Source of the DNA: Streptomyces sp. NBC_01716
Lineage (GTDB): Bacteria; Actinomycetota; Actinomycetes; Streptomycetales; Streptomycetaceae
NCBI RefSeq assembly: GCF_036248275.1
Contig: NZ_CP109181.1
Location: 6,510,001-6,574,000, forward strand
Length of the DNA: 64,000 bases
Reading direction: 5' to 3'
Shown in pieces: positions 7,421 through 14,434 of this stretch. The translations under genes were made by a program, and so were the position numbers. The first letter of the stretch is position 1. The number at the start of each line of letters is the position of its first letter. Under the pieces are notes generated by a model, which did not search any database, had not been told where the DNA came from, and saw only the letters and a list, made by a program, of their open reading frames with translations.

Positions 7421-7773
7421 ATGGACGAGACCACCTATCCAGCGATGCAGAGTACGTTCCCGCTCGACATCTCCACGATGACCGCAGCGGCAGCCGCCCT
7501 GCTCGATGATGACGCCGGGCCTCCTGCCGGCGAAGCACTGACTTCGCTCACTCACTTCGCGGGCACCTCAAGCTGCTCATCCCGGAGTTGGAACAGCGGT
7601 GCGACATGGCCGAGCCACGGGACGTGGCATGCGCTGAAGCGGGGATAGGTGAAGCGCAGCGTCACCTGGTAGCCGACCCCAGCTCGCTCGGCCCGGTACG
7701 GCACGCCACACTCCTCGCCCGCTCCGTCGCGGCGCTGTGCCGCCACTTTCAGCGCCTGGCGGTACCAGGATGA
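7421..7773 (+). pseudogene. DUF6415-like small protein, frameshifted
   Basis: The ATG frame from 7421 encodes MDETTYPAMQSTFPLDIST and an Ala-rich helix, then becomes unlike protein after about 7550. The expected continuation, LRGHLKLLIPELEQR and on to ATLLARSVAALCRHFQRL, is in another frame from about 7555 to 7773. Joined, the two parts give a protein of about 117 residues resembling the DUF6415-type proteins often found beside XRE regulators in Streptomyces. The downstream frame has a stop at 7507-7509, so the shift must lie between about 7510 and 7555, near the repeat acttcgc (7541 and 7554). It is either a real mutation or a sequencing error. A 17-codon frame starting at 7770 overlaps its stop and is probably meaningless. 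Confidence 0.5.
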
Positions 7774-7973
7774 AGATCATGCCTTCCTGGATCGGCGCCG
7801 AGGTCTGCAGGGTGCCGGGCTGAGGCCAGCAAAGACCAACGGCACAACCCCTTGCCCCGAACGGCCAACACCGGAACTGAGCGACCGCGCGGCAGGCGAC
7901 AGCGGCATCAGAAGCTCGCGAAGTCCCATGTCCCGGTCAGGGCTTGGCCTTCCACGACCTCAGAGGAATTCCT

Positions 7974-8468
7974 ATGCATCCGACGCCTCTGGCACACCGC
8001 ATTCCCGCTCTCCACTCCCGGCGTTTACCGGCCCGTCTCGGCACGATCCCGGCGGGTGGCGAGACGGGGACCTGGAGAGGGCCGATGAGAAGTGCGCACG
8101 CTGCGATGTCGTTCGATGCCGATCCGAGGCGAGTGGAGGCTGCGCGTCGGGTGACGGCGGCTGTGCTGGGGAGGGCTGGCGTCAGGGACCGTGAAGTGGT
8201 AGGGACGGTGCAGCTGCTGGTCAGCGAGATCGTCACCAACGCAATCGTCCACGGCCAAGCCAACTCGGTCTCTTTCCACATCACTTGTGACCCCACTGGT
8301 GAGGTATTGATCGAGGCGGACGACCACTCGGCCGGTGCTCCGGAAGTACGGAAGGCGGATCCGGACGACGAAGGTGGACGCGGCATGCAGCTCGTCTCTT
8401 TCTTCGCCCGTGACTGGGGCCGCAAAGGCACATGCACCTGGTGCACGTTCACCGCCGGGAGCGGCTGA
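7974..8468 (+). CDS. Anti-sigma-factor-type ATP-binding protein (HATPase_c_2, RsbW/SpoIIAB-like)
   Basis: This 164-residue protein carries a GHKL ATPase domain: the N-box LVSEIVTNAIVHG and the G-box region EADDHSAGAPEVRK followed by GGRGMQLVSFF. Streptomyces encodes many stand-alone versions, and some act as anti-sigma kinases or partners of regulators. The ATG at 7974 was chosen for its AGAGGA ribosome site six bases before it. About 40 N-terminal residues before the domain are rich in Arg and Pro, so a later start at 8085 (MRSAHAAM) is possible. Its stop overlaps the next ATG (TGATG). The location after an XRE regulator matches common regulator/ATPase pairs. Confidence 0.8.
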   Translation: MHPTPLAHRIPALHSRRLPARLGTIPAGGETGTWRGPMRSAHAAMSFDADPRRVEAARRVTAAVLGRAGVRDREVVGTVQLLVSEIVTNAIVHGQANSVSFHITCDPTGEVLIEADDHSAGAPEVRKADPDDEGGRGMQLVSFFARDWGRKGTCTWCTFTAGSG

Positions 8469-8812
8469 TGCACTCCTCCTCGATGGTCCTTGCCGCGACC
8501 GGTGGGCGCACAGAACCCCCGGTTGAGCGGTGGTTTCCACCCCTCGATTCCGAGGGTCTCGCCCGCGTCGCCAGCCTGCTTCGTCAGGTGAAGTCGTTGG
8601 AGGCGATCGTGGACGACGTTGGTGACGTTCTGGGTGACCAAGATCCCTGCGAGAGCGAGTTCGAAGAGAGCGCCGAGCGCTTGCGCGGCGATCTCCTGCG
8701 ACTCGTGGCTATCGCCAAGGCCGCTGGGGGCGGGGACGCACAGGTGTGCCGTCTCCTTCAGCGCGCGCCGCGCTGCGCTTCGAGGCCCTCCTCGATGAAG
8801 GAAGTCGCATGA
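8468..8812 (+). CDS. Hypothetical protein, helical
   Basis: This 114-residue protein is not recognised. It has a predicted helical core (LARVASLLRQVKSLEAIVDDVGDVL, then SAERLRGDLLRLVAIAKAAG) and a basic, Cys-containing tail. Its ATG shares a base with the stop of the ATPase gene and its stop overlaps the next small frame, so it is translated as part of the same operon. It may be a partner of the anti-sigma-type ATPase. Confidence 0.6.
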   Translation: MHSSSMVLAATGGRTEPPVERWFPPLDSEGLARVASLLRQVKSLEAIVDDVGDVLGDQDPCESEFEESAERLRGDLLRLVAIAKAAGGGDAQVCRLLQRAPRCASRPSSMKEVA

Positions 8813-9018
8813 CGGCCACCACCGCTGGTCCCTGGGCCGCGCGCCGACCCACCCAACACCCAAAGCCCCCCAAAGGCCGCGTCCCGACTCCAACGGTAGC
8901 CACGCGAAGGGAAGAGCTTCCTACAGGACAGCCAAGACCGAGGACCGACCGGGATACGGCGGGCGCCACCGGGTGTCGCCACGGCCTGGACAGCACCGCA
9001 ACTCGCATTTCCTTCTGA
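8809..9018 (+). CDS. Possible small Pro/Arg-rich protein
   Basis: A 69-codon frame starts with an ATG that overlaps the previous stop (ATGA) and is preceded by GAAGGAAG. The product is rich in Pro, Arg and Thr (PTQHPKPPKGRVPTPTV) with no fold or family visible. Coupling and ribosome site speak for it; composition speaks against it. Confidence 0.35.
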   Translation: MTATTAGPWAARRPTQHPKPPKGRVPTPTVATRREELPTGQPRPRTDRDTAGATGCRHGLDSTATRISF

Positions 9019-9086
9019 GCCTGTTGGCCCGAAACGCCGACCAGGCGCATTCGAAGCCCGCTCACGTACTTCCCGGAGACTCCACC

Positions 9087-9494
9087 ATGCGCACCACGAT
9101 CGCTGACGCAGACACCGCGACTCTGGTCCAGGAGACCACCGACGCTCTCCGCGCCGCATTCCGTCAGCACGGCCTTGCCGTTCCCGGTCTGTCTGCAGTC
9201 GGGGGCACGGTGGAGCTTGGCGAGGTCACTGTCGCCACCGCAGACCGGCTCGCCTGTCTCCTGGGTGCACCGGTGCAGAGGGTCGAGCGGAACCTGGAGG
9301 AATGGCCCGAGGTTCGGCAGGTCATGCGCAGACTCGGTGCGGCCTTCACAGCAGCGACTGGCGGCGGCTTTCTCGATCTGTACTTCCACCACGACTGTGT
9401 CCGCTGCGACCGCGACGCCGCCCTGGCACTCAGCCGCATCAACGCGCAGGCCGCGCAACGTCTCCTGGTCGCTCTCCGACCGCGAGCGGCGTGA
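9087..9494 (+). CDS. Hypothetical protein upstream of the nucleotide operon
   Basis: This 135-residue protein is not recognised. The N-terminal half is helical (TLVQETTDALRAAFRQHGL). The middle, VTVATADRLACLLGAPVQRVERNLEEW, could be a small helix-turn-helix. The C-terminal half contains HHDCVRCDRD, which has two Cys and two His close together and could bind a metal. The ATG at 9087 has a CGGAGA ribosome site. It is 103 bases before the five-gene operon and in the same direction, so it may be co-transcribed or regulatory. Confidence 0.65.
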   Translation: MRTTIADADTATLVQETTDALRAAFRQHGLAVPGLSAVGGTVELGEVTVATADRLACLLGAPVQRVERNLEEWPEVRQVMRRLGAAFTAATGGGFLDLYFHHDCVRCDRDAALALSRINAQAAQRLLVALRPRAA

Positions 9495-9597
9495 CCATGA
9501 GCCCACCATCCCGGCAGCCGGTGTGCCGAGCCGATCCGCGGCTTTTTCCAGCGGACCACCAGCCCGGCTCCAGGCTGTGTACCTGAAGGAGGAACCC

Positions 9598-10620
9598 GTG
9601 TTAACTCCACCTGTCTATCCGGACTTTGAGCGCGCGTATCTGGATGTGCTCGGTCATCTGGTGGATCGGTTCGAGTACCGGAACGCACCGCGTGGGAACG
9701 CCGCGCGTGAGCGCGTCGGTCTCAGTTTCCAGATCGCCGATCCGCGTGCGCGTCATCCGTATCTGGCCGAGCGGAAGGTCAATCCTGTCTGGCACTTCGC
9801 CGAGGCGCTCTGGTACCTCGCCGGTCGCAACGATCTGGAGATGCTCGCGTACTACGCGCCGCATGTGCGGCAGTTCTCGCGTGACGGTCGGACGATGGGC
9901 GGCTCCGCGTACGGCTCGCGCATGTTCAACCCGCCCACGGACGACGGCACATCACCGTTCGACCGGGTCCTGGAGCTGCTGCGTACGGAGCAGGACAGCA
10001 AGCGGGGCCTGCTGCCGATTTTCACCGCAGACGAGCTGGCCGTGGCCGACAACCCCGACATGTCCTGCGTGGTCGCCCTGCACCTCCTGGTCCGGGAGGG
10101 CCGACTCCACATGGTCTGCTACATGCGGGCCAACGACTGCGACCGCGGGCTGCTGTCCGACACGTTCTCCTTCACGATGATCCAGGAGTTCGCCGCCGCA
10201 CAGCTCGGGCTCGAACTGGGCACCTACACCCATCACATCGGCTCGGCGCACGTCGGCGAGCGTGATGTCCCGCGCATCGGGCGTGTCCTTGCCGAGGCCG
10301 AACTCCACGCGCCACAGGCGCGGTTCCCGTTCCCGAGGATGCCTGCCGGCACGTCCTTCTCAACCATCTCCGACCTGCTCGTACACGAGGAGAGACTGCG
10401 CAACGGCCGGGGCCGCCTGCAGCCGGAGAAGATCGCGGCGCTCGGCTTCGACCCGTACTGGCAGCAGGTGCTGCTGCTCTTCGAGGTGCACCGGCAGATC
10501 CGCCGCTGCCCGGCGGACCCGGTCGAGGAGAGCGTGCTGGGCGCCCTCGATCCGGGACTTCGCTGGCTGGTGGCCCATCGCTGGCCCAAGAGCATGCCCG
10601 ATATGGGAGCGCGATCGTGA
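9598..10620 (+). CDS. Thymidylate-synthase-fold enzyme, predicted (d)CMP hydroxymethylase-like
   Basis: This 340-residue protein aligns with E. coli ThyA with a constant offset of 11 over the active site. Glu58 matches Glu69, catalytic Cys146 matches Cys157 (DMSC), Arg166 matches Arg177, Asp169 matches Asp180 (MRAND) and His207 matches His218 (GSAHVG). Two specificity residues differ. Asn177, which selects uracil, is Asp188 here, and Tyr209, which contacts the sugar, is Gly220. Asn-to-Asp at this site is the known feature of T4 dCMP hydroxymethylase and is expected to favour cytosine. The start is GTG with AAGGAGGA just before it, and codon 2 is TTA, so translation should need the bldA tRNA. 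The last 100 residues are an extension beyond ThyA. It heads an operon with overlapping genes. A true ThyA role is unlikely. Confidence 0.85.
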   Translation: MLTPPVYPDFERAYLDVLGHLVDRFEYRNAPRGNAARERVGLSFQIADPRARHPYLAERKVNPVWHFAEALWYLAGRNDLEMLAYYAPHVRQFSRDGRTMGGSAYGSRMFNPPTDDGTSPFDRVLELLRTEQDSKRGLLPIFTADELAVADNPDMSCVVALHLLVREGRLHMVCYMRANDCDRGLLSDTFSFTMIQEFAAAQLGLELGTYTHHIGSAHVGERDVPRIGRVLAEAELHAPQARFPFPRMPAGTSFSTISDLLVHEERLRNGRGRLQPEKIAALGFDPYWQQVLLLFEVHRQIRRCPADPVEESVLGALDPGLRWLVAHRWPKSMPDMGARS

Positions 10621-11228
10621 CGATGCCCGGTAAGCCGTCCTGGAGCGGCGGTGTGGTCGACGGCGTCGACTGGGACCGGTGGACGGTGATCCTCTGCAAG
10701 CCGGACTGCGCCGAGACCGGCCTCACCGACCGGGTCCTTGAGCGGATCGCCGCCTGCGGTGTCGCCGTCCTCGGCCGGCTCGACCTTACGGCGAGGGCGT
10801 GGCAGGCCCACGTGCACTACTGGGACCTGCTGGTGGACGCCGACTGGTTCACCGACCGGGACATTCCCACCGCGCTCGATGCCCTGTACGCCGACAAGCC
10901 GGTGACCGTCGCCCTCGCCCACGGTGATGCCGGTATCCACGGCAGAGTGCGGGACCTGCTCGGTCACTTCGACCCCACGCAGGCCGCCAAGGGCACCATC
11001 CGCGGGGACCTCGGCCGCGACAGCCTGGAAGAGGCGCTCGTCGGCGGCCGGCTGGTGAACAACCTCGTGCACACCTCGGACGACCCCGACGCCGCGCGCC
11101 GGGACTTCGGCACCTGGTACGGCGCCCGCCGCCGCAGGCTGCTCACCCCACCCCCGCAACACCCACCGCACCAACGTGCGGCAGCCGAGCACCCGCTCCG
11201 GCACACCCCCGACTGGAGATCCGCATGA
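10617..11228 (+). CDS. Nucleoside diphosphate kinase homologue
   Basis: This 203-residue protein matches nucleoside diphosphate kinase. The first strand and phosphate-binding lysine appear as WTVILCKPDCAE. KGTIRGDLG carries the conserved Arg. LVHTSDDPDAARRDFGTWYG corresponds to the catalytic-His motif (HGSDSxxxAxxEI), with His retained. It should therefore be able to move phosphate from NTPs to nucleoside diphosphates. It is longer than housekeeping NDK (about 137 residues), with a 15-residue N-terminal lead, small insertions and a Pro/His/Arg-rich tail. The GTG start overlaps the stop of the ThyA-like gene. In this context it probably makes the triphosphate of the modified nucleotide; this role is inferred. 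Confidence 0.82.
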   Translation: MTMPGKPSWSGGVVDGVDWDRWTVILCKPDCAETGLTDRVLERIAACGVAVLGRLDLTARAWQAHVHYWDLLVDADWFTDRDIPTALDALYADKPVTVALAHGDAGIHGRVRDLLGHFDPTQAAKGTIRGDLGRDSLEEALVGGRLVNNLVHTSDDPDAARRDFGTWYGARRRRLLTPPPQHPPHQRAAAEHPLRHTPDWRSA

Positions 11229-12403
11229 ACACACCCGTCGCCCCGTTACGCCGTGCCCTGCCCATCCTGTTCTCGGACCAGATCGGCGGGCTCAAGCCGG
11301 AACTCGCCGACGTGATCGAGTACCGCAAGTCGGGGCTGTCGCTGAACTGGATCGTCGGCTGCTCGCTGGAGTGCGGATACTGCGTCCGGCATCTTTTCGA
11401 CAACTTCGAGATGAAGGCCCCCCGCCGCCTCATGAGCGACGAGGAGGCCGTCACCCGCCTCGTCGGGCACCCGTACTTCCGGGCGCACAAGACGCCCGTC
11501 CAGCTCCTGAACCGGGCTACGGACCCCATGCTCCCCATCGTCAAACCGCACGTGTTCAACGTGCTGCGGGCCCTGGATGAGCGGGGCCTGACCAACCACG
11601 TACTGATCATCACGCGATGGCGGGTGACGCCCGAGGACTGCGCCGTCCTCAACAGCTTCACCCACCCGCGCCTGACCGTGCTCGTCACGCACTCCAACAT
11701 CGCCGACCCGGCGATCGAGCCCGTTGACTCGACCATCGCCGCACGCAGCCTGCGCACCTTGTACGAGCACGCCGAGCGCTACCGCACCGTCCTGTACTGG
11801 CGTCCGATCGTGCCCGGCCTCAACAATTCCGCCGCCGACATCGAACGGGCACGGGAACTGTCCCGGCACGCGCACGCGACCGTCTTCACCGGCCTGTTCT
11901 TCCGCGATCAGATCGCCTCCTACTACCAGGCACACGGCCTGCCGATCCCCTACGACGAGACAGCCCGGCGGAAGATCATGCCCGAAGTCTCCGAGCAGCG
12001 GATCCTCGACGCCTTCCAACAGGACGGCACGTGGGGGGCGTTGTTCCGCAAGACGAGCTGCGGGGTGGCGTACGTCCACGGAGAGGCCGACTACAACGGC
12101 CACTTCGGCATCCGGGAACTGTGCGACATCTGCCCCGAGACCCAGATCGCGCGGTGCCAGGCGGCCTGGGTCAAGCCGGATCCGGCCACCGTCACGGCCG
12201 AAGCCCAAGCACTAGGCGCGACGGGCGCGGTGGAGGTCAACGACCGTGCCATCGTCGTGGAGGGACTGGACGAGCCGCCGCGCTACTACCTCCAGCACGG
12301 CTTCGGCTACCAGTGCCACGACCGCACCAAACCCCATCACCACCGCCGGCACGGCCGGGCCCCCATCGGCTGGACGGCGGAGAACGGACCCACCCCCGCA
12401 TGA
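11225..12403 (+). CDS. Radical SAM protein
   Basis: This 392-residue protein has the radical SAM iron-sulfur motif CSLECGYC (Cys46, Cys50, Cys53; CX3CX2C) after a strand NWIVG. The barrel follows (VQLLNRATDPMLP, HVLIITRWRVTPED, VLVTHSNI). A second cysteine group near residues 280-310 (KTSCGVAYV, then ELCDICPETQIARC) could hold an auxiliary cluster. The N terminus and spacing recall spore-photoproduct-lyase-like and other nucleic-acid-acting members, but I cannot assign a reaction. It overlaps both neighbours by four bases (ATGA at each end), so it is a stoichiometric member of the operon. It may modify a nucleotide, DNA or RNA base, or repair one. Confidence 0.85.
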   Translation: MNTPVAPLRRALPILFSDQIGGLKPELADVIEYRKSGLSLNWIVGCSLECGYCVRHLFDNFEMKAPRRLMSDEEAVTRLVGHPYFRAHKTPVQLLNRATDPMLPIVKPHVFNVLRALDERGLTNHVLIITRWRVTPEDCAVLNSFTHPRLTVLVTHSNIADPAIEPVDSTIAARSLRTLYEHAERYRTVLYWRPIVPGLNNSAADIERARELSRHAHATVFTGLFFRDQIASYYQAHGLPIPYDETARRKIMPEVSEQRILDAFQQDGTWGALFRKTSCGVAYVHGEADYNGHFGIRELCDICPETQIARCQAAWVKPDPATVTAEAQALGATGAVEVNDRAIVVEGLDEPPRYYLQHGFGYQCHDRTKPHHHRRHGRAPIGWTAENGPTPA

Positions 12404-13002
12404 ACTTCTCCTCCTGGCCCCCGCTCCTCGTGGTCGACGTCGAAGGCAACGGCGCCAACCTGCCCGACCTCGTCGAAGTCGCCGCACTCCCCGTACGCCA
12501 AGGCAGCCCGGACACCAGCACGGCCGGGGCGTGGCTGACCAAACCCCGGCACCCCGTGACCCCGTTCGCCACACGCGTCCACGGCCTGAGCAACGAGCGC
12601 CTGGATACCGAGCCGGTCTGGGAGGAGATCGCCGACCAGGTCGGCACGCTGCTGGGCACCTCGTGGATCTGCGCCCACAACGCGCACGTCGACCACCGGG
12701 TGCTCTCCGCACACCTCCCGGCATGGCGGCCGGCCGGAGTCCTCGACACCCTCCGCCTGGCCAAGGCCACCTACCCCGGCCTGCCCAAGTACTCGCTCGA
12801 TGCCCTGATCGAAGACCTCCGGCCGGACCTGACCGCAGCCCCCGCACATCGCCACCGCGCCACCTACGACGCCTACGCCACCGCCCAGCTCCTGATCCTC
12901 ATGGCCGACCGGTACGACACCTGGGACCAGCTCGTCGCCGCGGCCGTGCCGCCCGGCCTGCCCGGAGCCCCCGAACCAGACAAGGACCCCACCCTGTGGT
13001 GA
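12400..13002 (+). CDS. DEDDh-family 3'-5' exonuclease (DnaQ-like)
   Basis: This 200-residue protein carries the four acidic positions of DnaQ-type exonucleases: VVDVEGNG (Asp13, Glu15), CAHNAHVDHRVL (second Asp) and HRATYDAYATAQLL (His-x4-Asp, the DEDDh form). Such enzymes trim single-stranded DNA or RNA from the 3' end or hydrolyse oligonucleotides, using two metal ions. Nothing suggests a polymerase attachment. The ATG overlaps the radical SAM stop, and its own stop overlaps the next gene. Possible roles in the operon are removal of unwanted nucleotides from nucleic acid or recycling; both are inference. Confidence 0.85.
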   Translation: MNFSSWPPLLVVDVEGNGANLPDLVEVAALPVRQGSPDTSTAGAWLTKPRHPVTPFATRVHGLSNERLDTEPVWEEIADQVGTLLGTSWICAHNAHVDHRVLSAHLPAWRPAGVLDTLRLAKATYPGLPKYSLDALIEDLRPDLTAAPAHRHRATYDAYATAQLLILMADRYDTWDQLVAAAVPPGLPGAPEPDKDPTLW

Positions 13003-13607
13003 CCAACCCTCAGCCCATCCGCATCGGCGTCATGGGCACCCACTCCACCGGCAAGACCACACTCCTCAAGCGCATCGAGATGGAACTACGCGCCCATGGA
13101 ATCCCCGTTGCCCGCACCGGCCGGCTCGGAAAACGAGCCGCACTCGCCGGCCTCCCGAAGATGCAGCACCACACCGCCACCTCCACCGAATGGATCATCA
13201 CCCAAGGCATCGCCGACGAAATCGCCGCAACCGCCCACCCCGCCCCCGAACCAATCCAAGTCCTCCTCGCCGACCGCGCACCCTTCGACGCCCTCGCCTA
13301 CTTCCACGCCGCCCAGCAATGGCGACACGAAACCCCCGACCCCCTGGAGCAAGAACGACTACGCCTCCTCGCCTCCACCCAGACCCCGAAATACCACCTG
13401 CTCCTTGCCACAGTCCTCGACCCGGCACAACCGGTCGAGAACAAGCACGACTACGACGCCCACTACCGCGCGCTGGTCGACCACCACACGCACACGCTCC
13501 TCGCCGAAGACAAGATCCCGCACCAGCGCATCACCAGCGACCCCAACAGCCAGGCACACGCCATCGAACTGGCACTCCAACTCTGCCTCAACCAGGCCAC
13601 GCCATAA
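12999..13607 (+). CDS. P-loop kinase/AAA-type ATPase (nucleotide kinase candidate)
   Basis: This 202-residue protein begins with a strand and Walker A loop, IRIGVMGTHSTGKTTLLKRIE (P-loop residues 13-20). A later acidic strand, QVLLADRAPFDALAYF, resembles the DR motif of the AAA_28 group, which includes NadR-type nucleoside kinases. It is the size of a nucleoside or nucleotide kinase. The GTG at 12999 overlaps the exonuclease stop; a GTG one codon earlier is the alternative. As last gene of the operon it could phosphorylate the product of the ThyA-like enzyme before the NDK acts. This order parallels the hydroxymethylcytosine pathway of T4 phage, but no experiment supports it here. Confidence 0.8.
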   Translation: MTNPQPIRIGVMGTHSTGKTTLLKRIEMELRAHGIPVARTGRLGKRAALAGLPKMQHHTATSTEWIITQGIADEIAATAHPAPEPIQVLLADRAPFDALAYFHAAQQWRHETPDPLEQERLRLLASTQTPKYHLLLATVLDPAQPVENKHDYDAHYRALVDHHTHTLLAEDKIPHQRITSDPNSQAHAIELALQLCLNQATP

Positions 13608-13715
13608 GCATCATCCGGCAGGCAGTATCACCATGACCACCTCGGCCTCAGTTCAGGAACCAAAGCTGGAAAGAGGGACGCGTCGGCAAGCCGGCAGAGA
13701 CTTAGGGCCCGTGAC

Positions 13716-14354
13716 CTATGTCTCGTACTTCTCCGTCGCGGCCCGAGCCGACTTCGCGTTGGAAGTTGCGTTGAGACGGGCTACCTGCGCGCGTTGCGAG
13801 ACTTCGCCCCCGAAAGAGGACCATCCGAAGAGAGAAGCGAGCAGTTCGGCTGCAACAGCCGCTGCTGTTGTCAGCGCTGCCATCACCCCGCACATGGACG
13901 CGGGGGGCCTAGCAACCCATCGGCCTCGGCTTCTTGCAGCCGCGATGGCGCATTGCTCCGACCAGAGCTCAAGAACCTGAGCGAGACGGGCGAAGCAGGC
14001 TGCCGCCGCAGCCAAGCAAATATAGAAGCTAGTGAGCCCTCCGCCGATGCGCGCAGCGATACCAGGAGGCGGTCCTTCGTCGCTCCAAGGCCAACCCATG
14101 ACGGAATAGACGACGGCCAGACCGGCCGAAGCGGCTATCCATGCAGACCCGAGCAGATACTCCAGGCGGCCCTCGTAGTCATCCTCCTCTTCCTTGTCAT
14201 CCTGCTTGGGCTGTTGTTTAGTCGACGCAGGTTCGCCGGACGTCTTTTTTCCTGAGGGCGGAAGAATGATCTGCCAAAAGCCACCGTGGACGTCGCCGCC
14301 CACAAACGTGCCGGAGCCGTGGTTGTGCTGTTCCCGGTGCTCAGCGTCCGCCAT
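13716..14354 (-). CDS. Three-helix membrane protein with N-terminal GTFVGGDVHGG motif
   Basis: This 212-residue protein starts with a short soluble tag, HNHGSGTFVGGDVHGG (residues 10-25). A Lys/Glu/Asp-rich linker and three hydrophobic segments follow (around GSAWIAASAGLAVVYSVMG, SFYICLAAAAACFARLA and CGVMAALTTAAAVAAELLA), then a soluble tail. The tag is nearly identical to the C-terminal end of the protein encoded just upstream (GTGTFIGGDVHGG). Short Gly/His/Val hairpin motifs shared between the C terminus of one protein and the N terminus of its neighbour are the pattern of bacterial amyloid signalling sequences. Its start overlaps the upstream gene by 14 bases. The likely role is a membrane effector or sensor; the family is unknown to me. 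Confidence 0.65.
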   Translation of the reverse strand: MADAEHREQHNHGSGTFVGGDVHGGFWQIILPPSGKKTSGEPASTKQQPKQDDKEEEDDYEGRLEYLLGSAWIAASAGLAVVYSVMGWPWSDEGPPPGIAARIGGGLTSFYICLAAAAACFARLAQVLELWSEQCAIAAARSRGRWVARPPASMCGVMAALTTAAAVAAELLASLFGWSSFGGEVSQRAQVARLNATSNAKSARAATEKYET

Positions 14355-14434
14355 CTGACGCCCCGTCGTAGTTGAATGTCACGCCACCGTGCACGTCACC
14401 ACCGATGAACGTGCCAGTGCCAGTGTTGTGTTGG
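14281..14434 (-). repeat. Repeated DNA encoding the shared GTF-GGDVHGG motif
   Basis: Bases 14281-14330 (start of the membrane gene) and 14384-14434 (end of the upstream gene) are two imperfect direct copies of about 50 bases. Both encode HN-x-G-x-GTF-x-GGDVHGG on the minus strand. Conservation is stronger at protein level than DNA level, which suggests selection on the peptide rather than a recent duplication. Confidence 0.6.

Noticed and set aside
9598-10620. Housekeeping thymidylate synthase
   Set aside because: The Asn-to-Asp and Tyr-to-Gly changes, the long C-terminal extension and island location argue against ordinary dTMP synthesis; many Streptomyces use ThyX or another ThyA for that.
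13633-13980. Plus-strand frame starting MTTSASVQEPKLERG after the kinase gene
   Set aside because: It runs antisense through the membrane protein gene at 13716-14354, lacks a family match, and its later codons look like antisense coding. It may at most be a truncated gene start.
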